A stretch of 7,577 nt of DNA from positions 1 to 7,577 of the forward strand of contig CAYITQ010000037.1 in the NCBI GenBank assembly GCA_964366335.1, given 5' to 3'. The stretch is from JACRNA01 sp964366335. Lineage in GTDB: Bacteria; Patescibacteriota; Microgenomatia; CAZETR01; Amesbacteraceae. The notes under the pieces were generated by a model. It did no database searches, had not been told where the DNA came from, and saw only the letters and a program-made list of their open reading frames with translations. Of the stretch, positions 1-5,806 are shown one piece after another. Made by a program: the position numbers and the translations under genes. Position 1 is the stretch's first letter; each line of letters begins with the position of its first letter.

Positions 1-1
1 A

Positions 2-1384
2 ATAAATGAGCCAACAGCCGCCGCTTTAGCTTATGGCCTGGACAAGAAAAATGCCCATACGGTGGCGGTTTATGATTTGGGTGGAGGTACATTTGATATT
101 TCAGTTTTGGAATTGGGAGGCGGAGTCTTTGAAGTCAAGGCCACCAATGGTGACACCCATCTGGGCGGAGATGATTTTGATCAGGTCATCATGAATTGGA
201 TTGTGGATGAGTTTAAAAAAGAAAATGCACTGGATCTAAAAAAAGATGCTCAGGCTCTCCAACGGGTCAAGGATGCGGCCGAAAAAGCCAAAATCGAATT
301 GTCATCGGCAGTAGAAGTAGAAATTAATCAAGCTTATATTACTCAAAATAACGGCCAGCCACTACACCTTAATCTCAAGCTGACCCGCGCCAAAATGGAA
401 TCGCTGGTCGATGATCTTATTCAAAAAACCATCGCTCCGGTCAAAGCTTGCTTAAAAGACGCGAAAATAGACATTTCCAAAATTGATGAGGTGGTCATGG
501 TCGGCGGAATGACCCGTATGCCAAAAGTGGTCCAGGTGGTCAAGGATTTTTTTGGCAAAGAACCAAACCGCGGGGTCAACCCCGATGAAGTGGTGGCCTT
601 GGGAGCGGCTATTCAGGGCGGAGTGCTGACGGGAGATGTCAAAGATGTAGTTCTTCTGGACGTCACACCGCTGACACTGGGACTCGAAACTTTGGGTAGT
701 GTCGCAACCCCTCTCATTGAGAGAAACACCACCATCCCGACTGCCAAGACACAGGTTTTTTCGACTGCGGCTGATAATCAAACTTCGGTCGAAATCCACG
801 TTCTCCAAGGTGAGAGACCGATGGCCGCCGACAACAAAACTTTGGGTAAATTTATTTTAGACGGAATTCCTCCGGCTCCGCGGGGGGTTCCCCAAGTGGA
901 AGTAACATTTGATCTGGATGCATCAGGTATATTAAAAGTTACTGCCAAAGATAAAGCCACCAATAAACAACAGCATATCACTATCACCAATAGCACAAAT
1001 TTGTCTGAAGACGAAATCAAACGGATGCAACAAGAAGCTGAGAAATTTGCGACAGAAGATGCGGCTAAAAAAGCCCGTGTAGAAATCAGAAATCAAGCGG
1101 ACACTATGATTTTTACAGCCGAAAAAGCGGTTAAAGATGCGGGCGATAAAATCAAACCCGAATTAAAAACCGAGGTTGAAGAAAAAATTAAATCCTTAAA
1201 AGATATTTTAGAGGCAGGCTCTAAAGAAGATTTGGAAACCAAAACCAAGGATCTCATGGACTCTATGCAAAAGATTGGCTCTGCTATGTACGAACAACCA
1301 AAACAGGAAACACAGGAGACAGGGACTTCAGAGGCTCCAAAAGAGGAAACAGCAAAACCTGAAGAGGGTGAAGTCGTCAATTGA
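2..1384 (+). CDS. dnaK: Chaperone DnaK (Hsp70), C-terminal ~460 residues; 5' end outside window
   Basis: ATP-dependent cytosolic chaperone that binds unfolded peptides with DnaJ and GrpE. The frame is open from base 2 and begins INEPTAAALAYGLDK, an internal Hsp70 motif, so the GTG at 62 is not the start. Roughly 170 N-terminal residues are missing compared with E. coli DnaK. Visible in order: the phosphate-2 loop DLGGGTFD, the THLGGDDFD motif, the adenosine-binding VGGMTRMP motif, the linker DVLLLD-like VVLLDVTPLTLG, the beta substrate-binding domain (NTTIPT, VFSTAADNQTSVEIHVLQGER, APRGVPQVEVTFD), and a helical lid ending in a Lys/Glu-rich tail (EEGEVVN). The stop is TGA at 1382-1384, with a backup in-frame TAG at 1388. 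dnaJ does not follow; a toxin-antitoxin pair starts 33 bases downstream, and I see no terminator hairpin between them. Identity is very secure. Confidence 0.98.
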   Translation: MNEPTAAALAYGLDKKNAHTVAVYDLGGGTFDISVLELGGGVFEVKATNGDTHLGGDDFDQVIMNWIVDEFKKENALDLKKDAQALQRVKDAAEKAKIELSSAVEVEINQAYITQNNGQPLHLNLKLTRAKMESLVDDLIQKTIAPVKACLKDAKIDISKIDEVVMVGGMTRMPKVVQVVKDFFGKEPNRGVNPDEVVALGAAIQGGVLTGDVKDVVLLDVTPLTLGLETLGSVATPLIERNTTIPTAKTQVFSTAADNQTSVEIHVLQGERPMAADNKTLGKFILDGIPPAPRGVPQVEVTFDLDASGILKVTAKDKATNKQQHITITNSTNLSEDEIKRMQQEAEKFATEDAAKKARVEIRNQADTMIFTAEKAVKDAGDKIKPELKTEVEEKIKSLKDILEAGSKEDLETKTKDLMDSMQKIGSAMYEQPKQETQETGTSEAPKEETAKPEEGEVVN

Positions 1385-1408
1385 CAATAGTCAATATACT
1401 AGTATAAT
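1381..1408 (+). promoter_or_regulatory. Near-consensus sigma-70-type promoter of the toxin-antitoxin operon
   Basis: TTGACA (1381-1386) and TATAAT (1403-1408) are both perfect consensus hexamers separated by 16 bases. The -35 box contains the dnaK stop codon. The expected transcription start, about 7 bases after the -10 box, is near 1415, only ~3 bases before the antitoxin ATG at 1418. The mRNA would therefore be leaderless or nearly so, which fits the lack of a Shine-Dalgarno sequence. The promoter assignment is inferred from sequence only. Confidence 0.8.
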
Positions 1409-1417
1409 CAATAGTAT
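1388..1417. promoter_or_regulatory. Putative autoregulatory operator: 12-bp palindrome and three TAGT boxes
   Basis: A perfect 12-bp palindrome, TATACTAGTATA, lies at 1395-1406 and overlaps the -10 box. TAGT recurs at 1388, 1400 and 1412, exactly 12 bp apart, and TAGTAT half-sites occur at 1400-1405 and 1412-1417, the latter touching the antitoxin ATG. Phd/YefM antitoxins are known to repress their own operons by binding palindromes at the promoter, so an operator here is plausible. Binding itself is inferred. Confidence 0.55.
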
Positions 1418-1726
1418 ATGAATACTGTATCGGTCACCGATTTAAGACAAGACGCCACTAATATTTTGAACAATGTGGTAGCTACTCAAACGCCAACTTA
1501 TGTGATCCAGAATTCTCATGCTAAAGTGGTTATTCTGGATGCACTTTATTATGCCAACCTCCAAAATACTCTTGAAGATTATATCGATAGTTTGGATACC
1601 AAGAATGCTTTGAAAGAACCAGGTATAATCCCTTTTGAAAAATATATGGTAAAACGTTTTGGTAAAAATTATGCAAATTTATATCACCAAACCGGCCCAA
1701 AAAGATCTCGATCGGCTTCCAAATAA
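1418..1726 (+). CDS. Type II antitoxin, Phd/YefM family
   Basis: Predicted DNA-binding antitoxin that neutralises the toxin encoded next to it and represses the shared promoter. The 102 residues begin with the Phd/YefM fold pattern: MNTVSVTDLRQDATNIL, then a basic/hydrophobic strand TYVIQNSHAKVVIL and the conserved 'Y..L' after it (ALYYANLQ). The C-terminal half (EDYIDSLDTKNALKEPG) is the usual toxin-wrapping region. The ATG at 1418 directly follows the promoter and has no leader. The last ~18 residues, including the basic GPKRSRSASK, are read from DNA that also encodes the toxin N-terminus in the +1 frame. At 102 residues it is slightly longer than the usual 75-95, which may reflect this read-through tail. 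The region is AT-rich compared with the ribosomal genes. Family is fairly secure; the specific subfamily is not. Confidence 0.85.
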   Translation: MNTVSVTDLRQDATNILNNVVATQTPTYVIQNSHAKVVILDALYYANLQNTLEDYIDSLDTKNALKEPGIIPFEKYMVKRFGKNYANLYHQTGPKRSRSASK

Positions 1727-1922
1727 AATTGTTGTAAAAATTGGAATGGAAATACAGAAGTTGGCAAATAATCCTTATCCCCCTAATTCAAAAAAACTAC
1801 AATTCCGAGACAATACATATCGAATTCGCCTTGGTGATTACCGTGCAGTGTATGAAGTAGATGTTCCTGATAAAAAAATTCATGTGGTAAAAATCCGCCA
1901 TCGGAAAGATGTCTATCGTTAA
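1671..1922 (+). CDS. Type II toxin, RelE/ParE superfamily
   Basis: Predicted small toxin, either a ribosome-dependent mRNA interferase (RelE-like) or a gyrase inhibitor (ParE-like). I chose the ATG at 1671 (83 residues) because the family typically starts just before a 'KPAQKDLDRLP'-type helix; an in-frame TTG at 1659 is the alternative. Neither has a clear Shine-Dalgarno sequence. Family marks: KDLDRLP (11-17), NPYPPNSKKL (34-43), YRIRLGDYRAVYEV (50-63) and the C-terminal IRHRKDVYR (75-83). The basic residues R51, R53, R58, R76 and R78 with terminal Tyr82 resemble the RelE catalytic set, which favours mRNA cleavage, though this cannot be proved from sequence alone. It overlaps the antitoxin gene by 56 bases. 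Its TAA (1920-1922) overlaps the rpsK stop on the other strand in the shared TTAA at 1919-1922. Confidence 0.88.
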   Translation: MQIYITKPAQKDLDRLPNKIVVKIGMEIQKLANNPYPPNSKKLQFRDNTYRIRLGDYRAVYEVDVPDKKIHVVKIRHRKDVYR

Positions 1923-2263
1923 ACACGTCTGCGTTTTTTCGGCCTAGCACCATTGTGGGGAATGGGAGTGATATCGGCAATTTGGGTCATGTGTAAACCT
2001 ACCGCCTTGATGGCGCGGAGTGCAGCTTCACGGCCGGATCCCGGGCCTTTGACAAATACCGCAACTTCGTTAATCCCTGCGGCCATGGCTTTGCGGGCGA
2101 CCGCTTCCATCGCCACAGTTGCCGCATATGGAGTAGATCTGCGGGCACCCTTAAATCCTGAAGCGCCAGCTGATCCCCAGGCGATAGCGTTGCCCGATTG
2201 ATCAGTCACCGTAAGCAGTGTGTTGTTAAATGTTGCTGTGACATAGACTTTGCCGCTGGCCAT
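1919..2263 (-). CDS. rpsK: 30S ribosomal protein S11
   Basis: Component of the 30S platform that contacts 16S rRNA near the mRNA exit. The 114 residues carry the S11 signature: ATFNNTLLTVTD, GNAIAWGSAGASGFKGARRSTPYAA, the GPGSGREAALRAI loop, ITPIPHNGARPKKRRRV. The usual Cys of 'HNGC' is Ala here. The N-terminus is short (MASGKVYVTATF), lacking about a dozen basic residues usual in the family. The ATG follows the rpsM stop by one base (TAATATG), so coupled translation is likely. A strong AAGGAGG lies in the end of rpsM. It is the last gene of the cluster; rpsD, rpoA and rplQ do not follow. Confidence 0.97.
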   Translation of the reverse strand: MASGKVYVTATFNNTLLTVTDQSGNAIAWGSAGASGFKGARRSTPYAATVAMEAVARKAMAAGINEVAVFVKGPGSGREAALRAIKAVGLHMTQIADITPIPHNGARPKKRRRV

Positions 2264-2264
2264 A

Positions 2265-2690
2265 TTATTTCTTAGCCTCCTTCTTTTCCGCTTCTTTCTT
2301 GGCGACTTCGACCTTTGACTGAGCTTCTTTCTTCAGAGCTCCGATAGTCACCCGTTTACCCCGCTTGGTTCTGGCATTACTGCGGGTCCGTTGGCCTCGG
2401 GCAGGCAAGCCTTTAGTATGACGGGAGCCCCGGTATGAACCGATTTCTTTTAACCGGGTGATGCCTTGGGCTATATCTTTTCGCAAATCCCCCTCCACTT
2501 TCATAGTATCCACTATTTTTTGTAATCTTGAGATTTCTTCTTGGGTCAGATCTTTGGCTCTGCGGGCGGGGTCTATTTTTGCCAAAGTCAAGAGCGGTCC
2601 TACATTGACCCGGCCAATACCGTATAAATACGTCAGAGCAATATCAATGCGCTTGTCTTGGGGTAAATCGACACCGGAAAGTCTAATCAT
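2265..2690 (-). CDS. rpsM: 30S ribosomal protein S13
   Basis: Head protein of the 30S subunit that contacts 16S rRNA, the P-site tRNA and the 50S subunit (bridge B1). The 141 residues show MIRLSGVDLPQDKRIDIALTY and YGIGRVNVGPLL (helix-two-turn-helix), then the highly conserved IGSYRGSRHTKGLPARGQRT and RSNARTKRGKR tail that enters the P site. The start at 2690 gives the expected beginning, slightly trimmed from the usual MARIAGV. After the conserved tail comes a ~30-residue extension rich in Ala, Glu and Lys (EAQSKVEVAKKEAEKKEAKK), longer than in E. coli S13 (118 residues). The gene starts one base after the rpmJ stop in the same TAATATG arrangement seen before rpsK. Confidence 0.98.
   Translation of the reverse strand: MIRLSGVDLPQDKRIDIALTYLYGIGRVNVGPLLTLAKIDPARRAKDLTQEEISRLQKIVDTMKVEGDLRKDIAQGITRLKEIGSYRGSRHTKGLPARGQRTRSNARTKRGKRVTIGALKKEAQSKVEVAKKEAEKKEAKK
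2276..2282 (-). promoter_or_regulatory. Shine-Dalgarno AAGGAGG for rpsK, inside the rpsM coding end
   Basis: The minus strand reads AAGGAGG here, a full match to the anti-Shine-Dalgarno core. It lies 12 bases before the rpsK ATG, longer than the usual 5-9. The same bases encode Lys-Glu in the S13 tail, so they may partly be a codon coincidence. Confidence 0.5.
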
Positions 2691-2691
2691 A

Positions 2692-2805
2692 TTAGCCCTG
2701 ACGCTGTTTGTGGCGCGGTGTGGTACAGATAACTATCAGGTTTCCGTGACGCTTGATTATTTTGCAATTACGGCAACGTTTTTTTATAGATGCTTGAACT
2801 TTCAT
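2692..2805 (-). CDS. rpmJ: 50S ribosomal protein L36 (zinc-ribbon type)
   Basis: A 37-residue gene between infA and rpsM, its normal place. Translation of the minus strand gives MKVQASIKKRCRNCKIIKRH, then GNLIVICTTPRHKQRQG. The zinc ligands Cys11, Cys14, Cys27 and His32 are all present (CxxC, x12, C, x4, H), so it is the metal-binding 'C+' form of L36. L36 binds 23S rRNA near the L7/L12 stalk base and is among the last proteins assembled. The ATG is 3 bases after the infA TAA, and its own TAA is followed one base later by the rpsM ATG. Length and every conserved position match the family. Confidence 0.96.
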   Translation of the reverse strand: MKVQASIKKRCRNCKIIKRHGNLIVICTTPRHKQRQG

Positions 2806-2808
2806 AAT

Positions 2809-3027
2809 TTATCTTAATTTAAAGACTATTCTGCCCCGGGTGGCATCGTGAATCGAGACTTCGACTCTGACCTTGTCCCCGGGTAATAGCTTGATGTGAT
2901 GAATCCGCATTCTCCCGGACAAATAACCCAAAAGATCAGTTGACTCGCCCACTTTGATTCTAAAGGTGGCATTAGGCAGGCTTTCGACAACCACTCCTTC
3001 AATCAAGTTTACATTCGCATCCTTCAT
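2809..3027 (-). CDS. infA: Translation initiation factor IF-1
   Basis: Small OB-fold protein that occupies the 30S A site during initiation and assists IF-2 and IF-3. The 72 residues are the standard length. Conserved marks are IEGVVVESLPNATFRIKV (E. coli: VEGTVVEALPNAMFRVEL), LLGYLSGRMRIHHIKLLPGDKVRVEVS (canonical 'SGKMRKNYIRILPGDKV') and DATRGRIVFKLR at the end. The ATG at 3027 gives MKDANVNLIEG and lies 6 bases after the map stop. The order map-infA-rpmJ-rpsM is the classical spc/alpha boundary. Confidence 0.98.
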   Translation of the reverse strand: MKDANVNLIEGVVVESLPNATFRIKVGESTDLLGYLSGRMRIHHIKLLPGDKVRVEVSIHDATRGRIVFKLR

Positions 3028-3033
3028 TTTGGA

Positions 3034-3756
3034 TTATTGTGTCAGAATGAGCGGACCATGGTCTGTAACGGCTACTGTCTGCTCAAATAGCCCTGCAATT
3101 TTACCATCTGCCGTGACGATTGTCCAACCGTCTTTATTTTTATAACAGACCTCACCGGACTTGAGAGCGTACATGATTTCAATCGCCAAGACCATGCCCA
3201 CTACAATTTTGGGTGTATGTTCCCTTTTTTGAGCTACAAAACAGGGAATTGCGGGTTTTTCATGCAGATACTTGCCTATCCCGTGTCCGGTCAGAGCTGT
3301 CACCACACCGTGGCCGGCCTTTTCAACAGTCGTCTGCATAGCATTGGACAAATCCCAGATACGATTACCAACCTTGACTTGATCAATAGCTTTTTTCACA
3401 GCTAATTTTCCGACGTTCAGAAAATTGGTCACGCCGGCTGAAACTTTTCCCACCGGTATTGAAATTGACGTATCGGTATGAAAGCCGTTGAAACATAAAC
3501 CAACGTCAAGCGAGACCACGTCTCCTGATTTTAGTTTTTGGCTGGTAGGAATACTGTGCACCACTCCGTCATTGATATTAATACAGGTGGCATATTTGTA
3601 GCCTTTTACTTTGGAAAAAGAGGGGGTTCCTCCAACTTCCTCAATCAACTTGGTAGCCAAACTATTTATTTCTAAGCCTGTGACTCCGGGCTTGATCTGC
3701 TTTATTGTCTGATCACGGACCCAAGCCAACTTGGCTCCGCCAATTTTCATTATTTC
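3034..3756 (-). CDS. map: Methionine aminopeptidase type I, 5' end lost in scaffold gap
   Basis: Cytosolic metalloenzyme that removes the initiator Met from nascent proteins. The visible 240 residues begin inside the usual first helix (EIMKIGGAKLAWVRDQTIK), so about 5-15 N-terminal residues are in the gap. Numbering the fragment from 1, the five metal ligands are present: D84 and D95 (SLDVGLCFNGFHTDTS), H158 (TGHGIGKYLHE), E193 (LAIEIM) and E225 (GLFEQTV). The substrate histidines H67 (NDGVVHSIP) and H165 are also present. The usual 'EHT' next to the last ligand is EQT here, a modest departure. The gene ends with the typical TVAVTDHGPLILT. The continuous reading frame into adk through the Ns is an artefact. 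It sits between adk and infA, as in most spc operons. Confidence 0.96.
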   Translation of the reverse strand, partial: EIMKIGGAKLAWVRDQTIKQIKPGVTGLEINSLATKLIEEVGGTPSFSKVKGYKYATCININDGVVHSIPTSQKLKSGDVVSLDVGLCFNGFHTDTSISIPVGKVSAGVTNFLNVGKLAVKKAIDQVKVGNRIWDLSNAMQTTVEKAGHGVVTALTGHGIGKYLHEKPAIPCFVAQKREHTPKIVVGMVLAIEIMYALKSGEVCYKNKDGWTIVTADGKIAGLFEQTVAVTDHGPLILTQ

Positions 3757-3856
3757 NNNNNNNNNNNNNNNNNNNNNNNNNNNNNNNNNNNNNNNNNNNN
3801 NNNNNNNNNNNNNNNNNNNNNNNNNNNNNNNNNNNNNNNNNNNNNNNNNNNNNNNN
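3757..3856. other. Scaffold gap of 100 Ns
   Basis: Exactly 100 ambiguous bases, the common placeholder for a gap of unknown length. The flanks are adk cut inside its LID domain and map cut inside its first helix. From family lengths, about 50-80 adk codons and 5-15 map codons are missing, so the real gap is more likely near 170-290 bases if the two genes are adjacent. This is an estimate, not a measurement. Confidence 0.97.
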
Positions 3857-4254
3857 CCACAGCGCTGGCAAGTCCGCCTGTCGCTCATGCGTTTGATACT
3901 TTCTTCCTCGGGAATGTTAATACTGACCACAGCATCAATCCGTTTGTTAAATTTCTTGAGCATATCCTGAAGATGTTCGTATTGAGCAAGTGATCTGGGG
4001 TAACCCTCAAAGATCATGCCTTGTTCATGGTGTCTTTTAATATAATCCCAGGAAATAAGCCGGACTAATTCATCGGGAACCAAACCTCCGGAGTTTAATG
4101 TGTCATGAATTTTGGCTGCGTGCGGATTATCTGAATTGGAGATACTGCGTAATATTTTACCCATCTCTAAATGCAACCAACCGTATTTTTCAGCGAGGAG
4201 TCTCGCCTGGGTACCTTTGCCACATGCCTGTGGACCCTGAATAATTACAATCAT
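3857..4254 (-). CDS. adk: Adenylate kinase, 3' end lost in scaffold gap
   Basis: Converts ATP + AMP to 2 ADP in the cytosol. The 132 visible residues begin MIVIIQGPQACGKGTQARLL with the P-loop GPQACGKGT (usual GPPGAGKGT). The NMP-binding part keeps R36 in EMGKILR (usual STGDMLR), the FEGYPRS motif with R87, and Q91. The fragment ends DRRTCQRC plus a partial Gly codon, the start of a LID domain with a Cys-x2-Cys zinc knuckle, as in Gram-positive-type enzymes. The second half of the LID and the C-terminal helices are in the gap. The ATG overlaps the secY TGA by 4 bases (ATGA), so translation is probably coupled. The altered P-loop and NMP motifs leave a small chance that it is a related nucleoside monophosphate kinase, but its place between secY and map supports adk. 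Confidence 0.93.
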
Positions 4255-5534
4255 ATGAATCTATCGTAACTTTTTAGAAGCATTTGAGATTGCAAAGATT
4301 TGGTAGTTTCCAAAACTACCGAGACCACAATCAAAATGCCGGTACCCCCGAGAGACAATGACGGAATGGCAAACACCGCTTGAGCTACGGCCGGAAGGAC
4401 AGCCAAAAGACCCAGAAATATTGCTCCGACCAGGGTAATTCTATTCAAAACAGCCGCCAAATATTGGGCAGTCGTTGGACCCGGACGGATACCGGGAATA
4501 AATCCGCCATATTTTTTCATATCTTCAGAGATTTTCTCGGGATTGAAAACCACGGTGGTATAGAAAAAAGCAAAAGCTACCACCAAAAGAAAATATATAA
4601 GATTGTAGGGAATTTTATTGGGATCCATAAATGAAGCCACATTGCGGGCAATCAGTGAAACCTGAGCATTACCGGCTTTTTCCAGAAATTGAGCGGCCAA
4701 AGAGGGAAGCAAAACCAGAGAAATGGCGAAAATAATGGGGATCACGCCTGCCTGATTGAGACGAAGAGGGATATGAGTGACCTGGCTGCCTCCGGATTGT
4801 CCGGCTTTGACCCGCCTGGCATAATGAACAGTGATATTTCTAGATGCTTCATTCATAAAAACCACAGCGGCAATCAGGCCAAAAGCCGCTACCACAAAGA
4901 CCAGAATATTCAGGGGATTCAGAGTCTCAAATGTCACAAATGTCTGACCCAGAGTAACCGGTAACCGGCCAACGATACCGGCAAAAATTAAAAGCGAGAT
5001 GCCATTGCCTATTCCGTATTCGGTAATCAGCTCTCCTATCCAGACGGCCAACATAGTTCCGGCCGTCATGGTGACAATAAAAGCCAATAATAATAGGGGA
5101 TTTAAGTTACCAATTACCGCCTGACCTTTGAGCAACAGGTACATACCAAAACCCTGCAAGATAGCAATGGGAATAGTCAGAAGCCTGGTATATTGATTAA
5201 TCAATTCCCGGCCATATTCCCCTTCTTTGGATAATTCTTCCGATTTAGGAAAAATCACAGTCAGAAGCTGAATAATAATCGAGGCGTTGATATATGGGCC
5301 AAGTCCAAGAGCAATCAGGGAAAAATTAGCGAGGGTCCCGCCTGAAAAAATGTCCAGTAGGCCCAGCAATTGGCTTCCGGAAAATAAATTGGCCAGAGCC
5401 ACCCGGTCGATCCCGGCTACCGGGACATGGGCCAAAAGCCGGTAAACAAACAGCAGAGCTGCTGTCATCAAGAGCTTATTGCGGATATCTTTTGCGGTCC
5501 AAATCTGACTGATTACATCCCAAACTTTTTGCAT
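4251..5534 (-). CDS. secY: Protein translocase subunit SecY
   Basis: Pore-forming subunit of the Sec translocon in the inner membrane; works with SecE, SecG and SecA to export and insert proteins. The 427 residues are full length for the family, with ten predicted membrane segments. Landmarks: the amphipathic start and first helix (IRNKLLMTAALLFVYRL), the plug region after VPVAGID, the lateral-gate helix GPYINASIIIQLL, the loop and helix 7 (SQVTHIPLRLNQAGVIPIIFA), the cytoplasmic C5 loop with KYGGFIPGIRPGPTTAQYL, and the C-terminal LLKSYDRFI. An AGGA lies just before the ATG. The TGA is followed two codons later by an in-frame TAA. In the usual operon rplO precedes it directly; here a thermonuclease gene and a broken small gene lie between. 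Confidence 0.98.
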   Translation of the reverse strand: MQKVWDVISQIWTAKDIRNKLLMTAALLFVYRLLAHVPVAGIDRVALANLFSGSQLLGLLDIFSGGTLANFSLIALGLGPYINASIIIQLLTVIFPKSEELSKEGEYGRELINQYTRLLTIPIAILQGFGMYLLLKGQAVIGNLNPLLLLAFIVTMTAGTMLAVWIGELITEYGIGNGISLLIFAGIVGRLPVTLGQTFVTFETLNPLNILVFVVAAFGLIAAVVFMNEASRNITVHYARRVKAGQSGGSQVTHIPLRLNQAGVIPIIFAISLVLLPSLAAQFLEKAGNAQVSLIARNVASFMDPNKIPYNLIYFLLVVAFAFFYTTVVFNPEKISEDMKKYGGFIPGIRPGPTTAQYLAAVLNRITLVGAIFLGLLAVLPAVAQAVFAIPSLSLGGTGILIVVSVVLETTKSLQSQMLLKSYDRFI

Positions 5535-5560
5535 AATCCTATTTTATCACCCTGCATGTC

Positions 5561-5806
5561 TTATCGCCATACGGATAAAACATACTCCCAAACTTCTCGA
5601 ATAGGCTTTTTTAGTTTTAAAATAGGCATCATTTTCCTTACTTCGGAAAGCGATGTGTACTTTCAAATGTCATCAAACTTGGCGCTTTCCAAAATTCGGG
5701 ATAACATCCAAACTTTATCTGTTTGGTTAGATCCACTCAAAATTTCTCTGACATTATCCTCAGACAAATTATAATCCCACAGAAAATAGGGTCTGTTTTT
5801 GGTCAT
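5561..5806 (-). pseudogene. Small CPR-type conserved protein interrupted by one in-frame TGA
   Basis: An 82-codon frame beginning MTKNRPYFLWDYNLSEDNVR, starting at the ATG at 5806 that overlaps the thermonuclease TAA by one base (TAATG). It reads ILSGSNQTDKVWMLSRIL and ESAKFDDI, hits TGA at 5663-5665, and continues in the same frame as KYTSLSEVRKMMPILKLKKP then IREVWEYVLSVWR to TAA at 5561. I recall a family of ~80-90-residue proteins of unknown function, common in CPR genomes, with the pattern 'RPYFLWDYDL..E.VR.IL...KFEDIWKYLT...FP.LKL...I..AWEYAL.VW'. In that family the residue after DI is Trp, so the TGA replaces TGG by one base change. Members sometimes lie next to nucleotidyltransferase-like (AbiEii-type) genes and may be antitoxin-like; no such partner is here. 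Alternatives: a sequencing error, or a real 47-residue short protein. The family assignment rests on memory. Confidence 0.7.

Noticed and set aside
1900..1950. Bidirectional terminator between the toxin gene and rpsK
   Set aside because: Only a 4-bp CATC/GATG stem is visible and no proper hairpin with a T tract.
2458..2817. Plus-strand frames opposite rpsM, rpmJ, rpsK, rplO, rpsE and secY
   Set aside because: All lie antisense to strongly conserved genes and show no family motifs or ribosome sites.
3034..4254. A 406-residue adk-map fusion protein on the minus strand
   Set aside because: The frame passes through 100 Ns of unknown true length; both halves are separate, normally adjacent genes.
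5661..5667. Genome-wide UGA recoding (Gly as in Gracilibacteria/Absconditabacteria, or Trp)
   Set aside because: Full-length conserved genes have no internal TGA, Trp codons are TGG, and dnaK, secY and rpsE end at TGA at the expected positions.
5427..5774. Plus-strand 115-residue frame over the secY start and small gene
   Set aside because: No recognisable motif; it is antisense to secY and to the family-like minus-strand frame.
5766..5775. TATAAT on the minus strand as a secY promoter
   Set aside because: It lies in conserved codons of the small gene (WDYNL), and there is no -35-like hexamer at 16-18 bases upstream.
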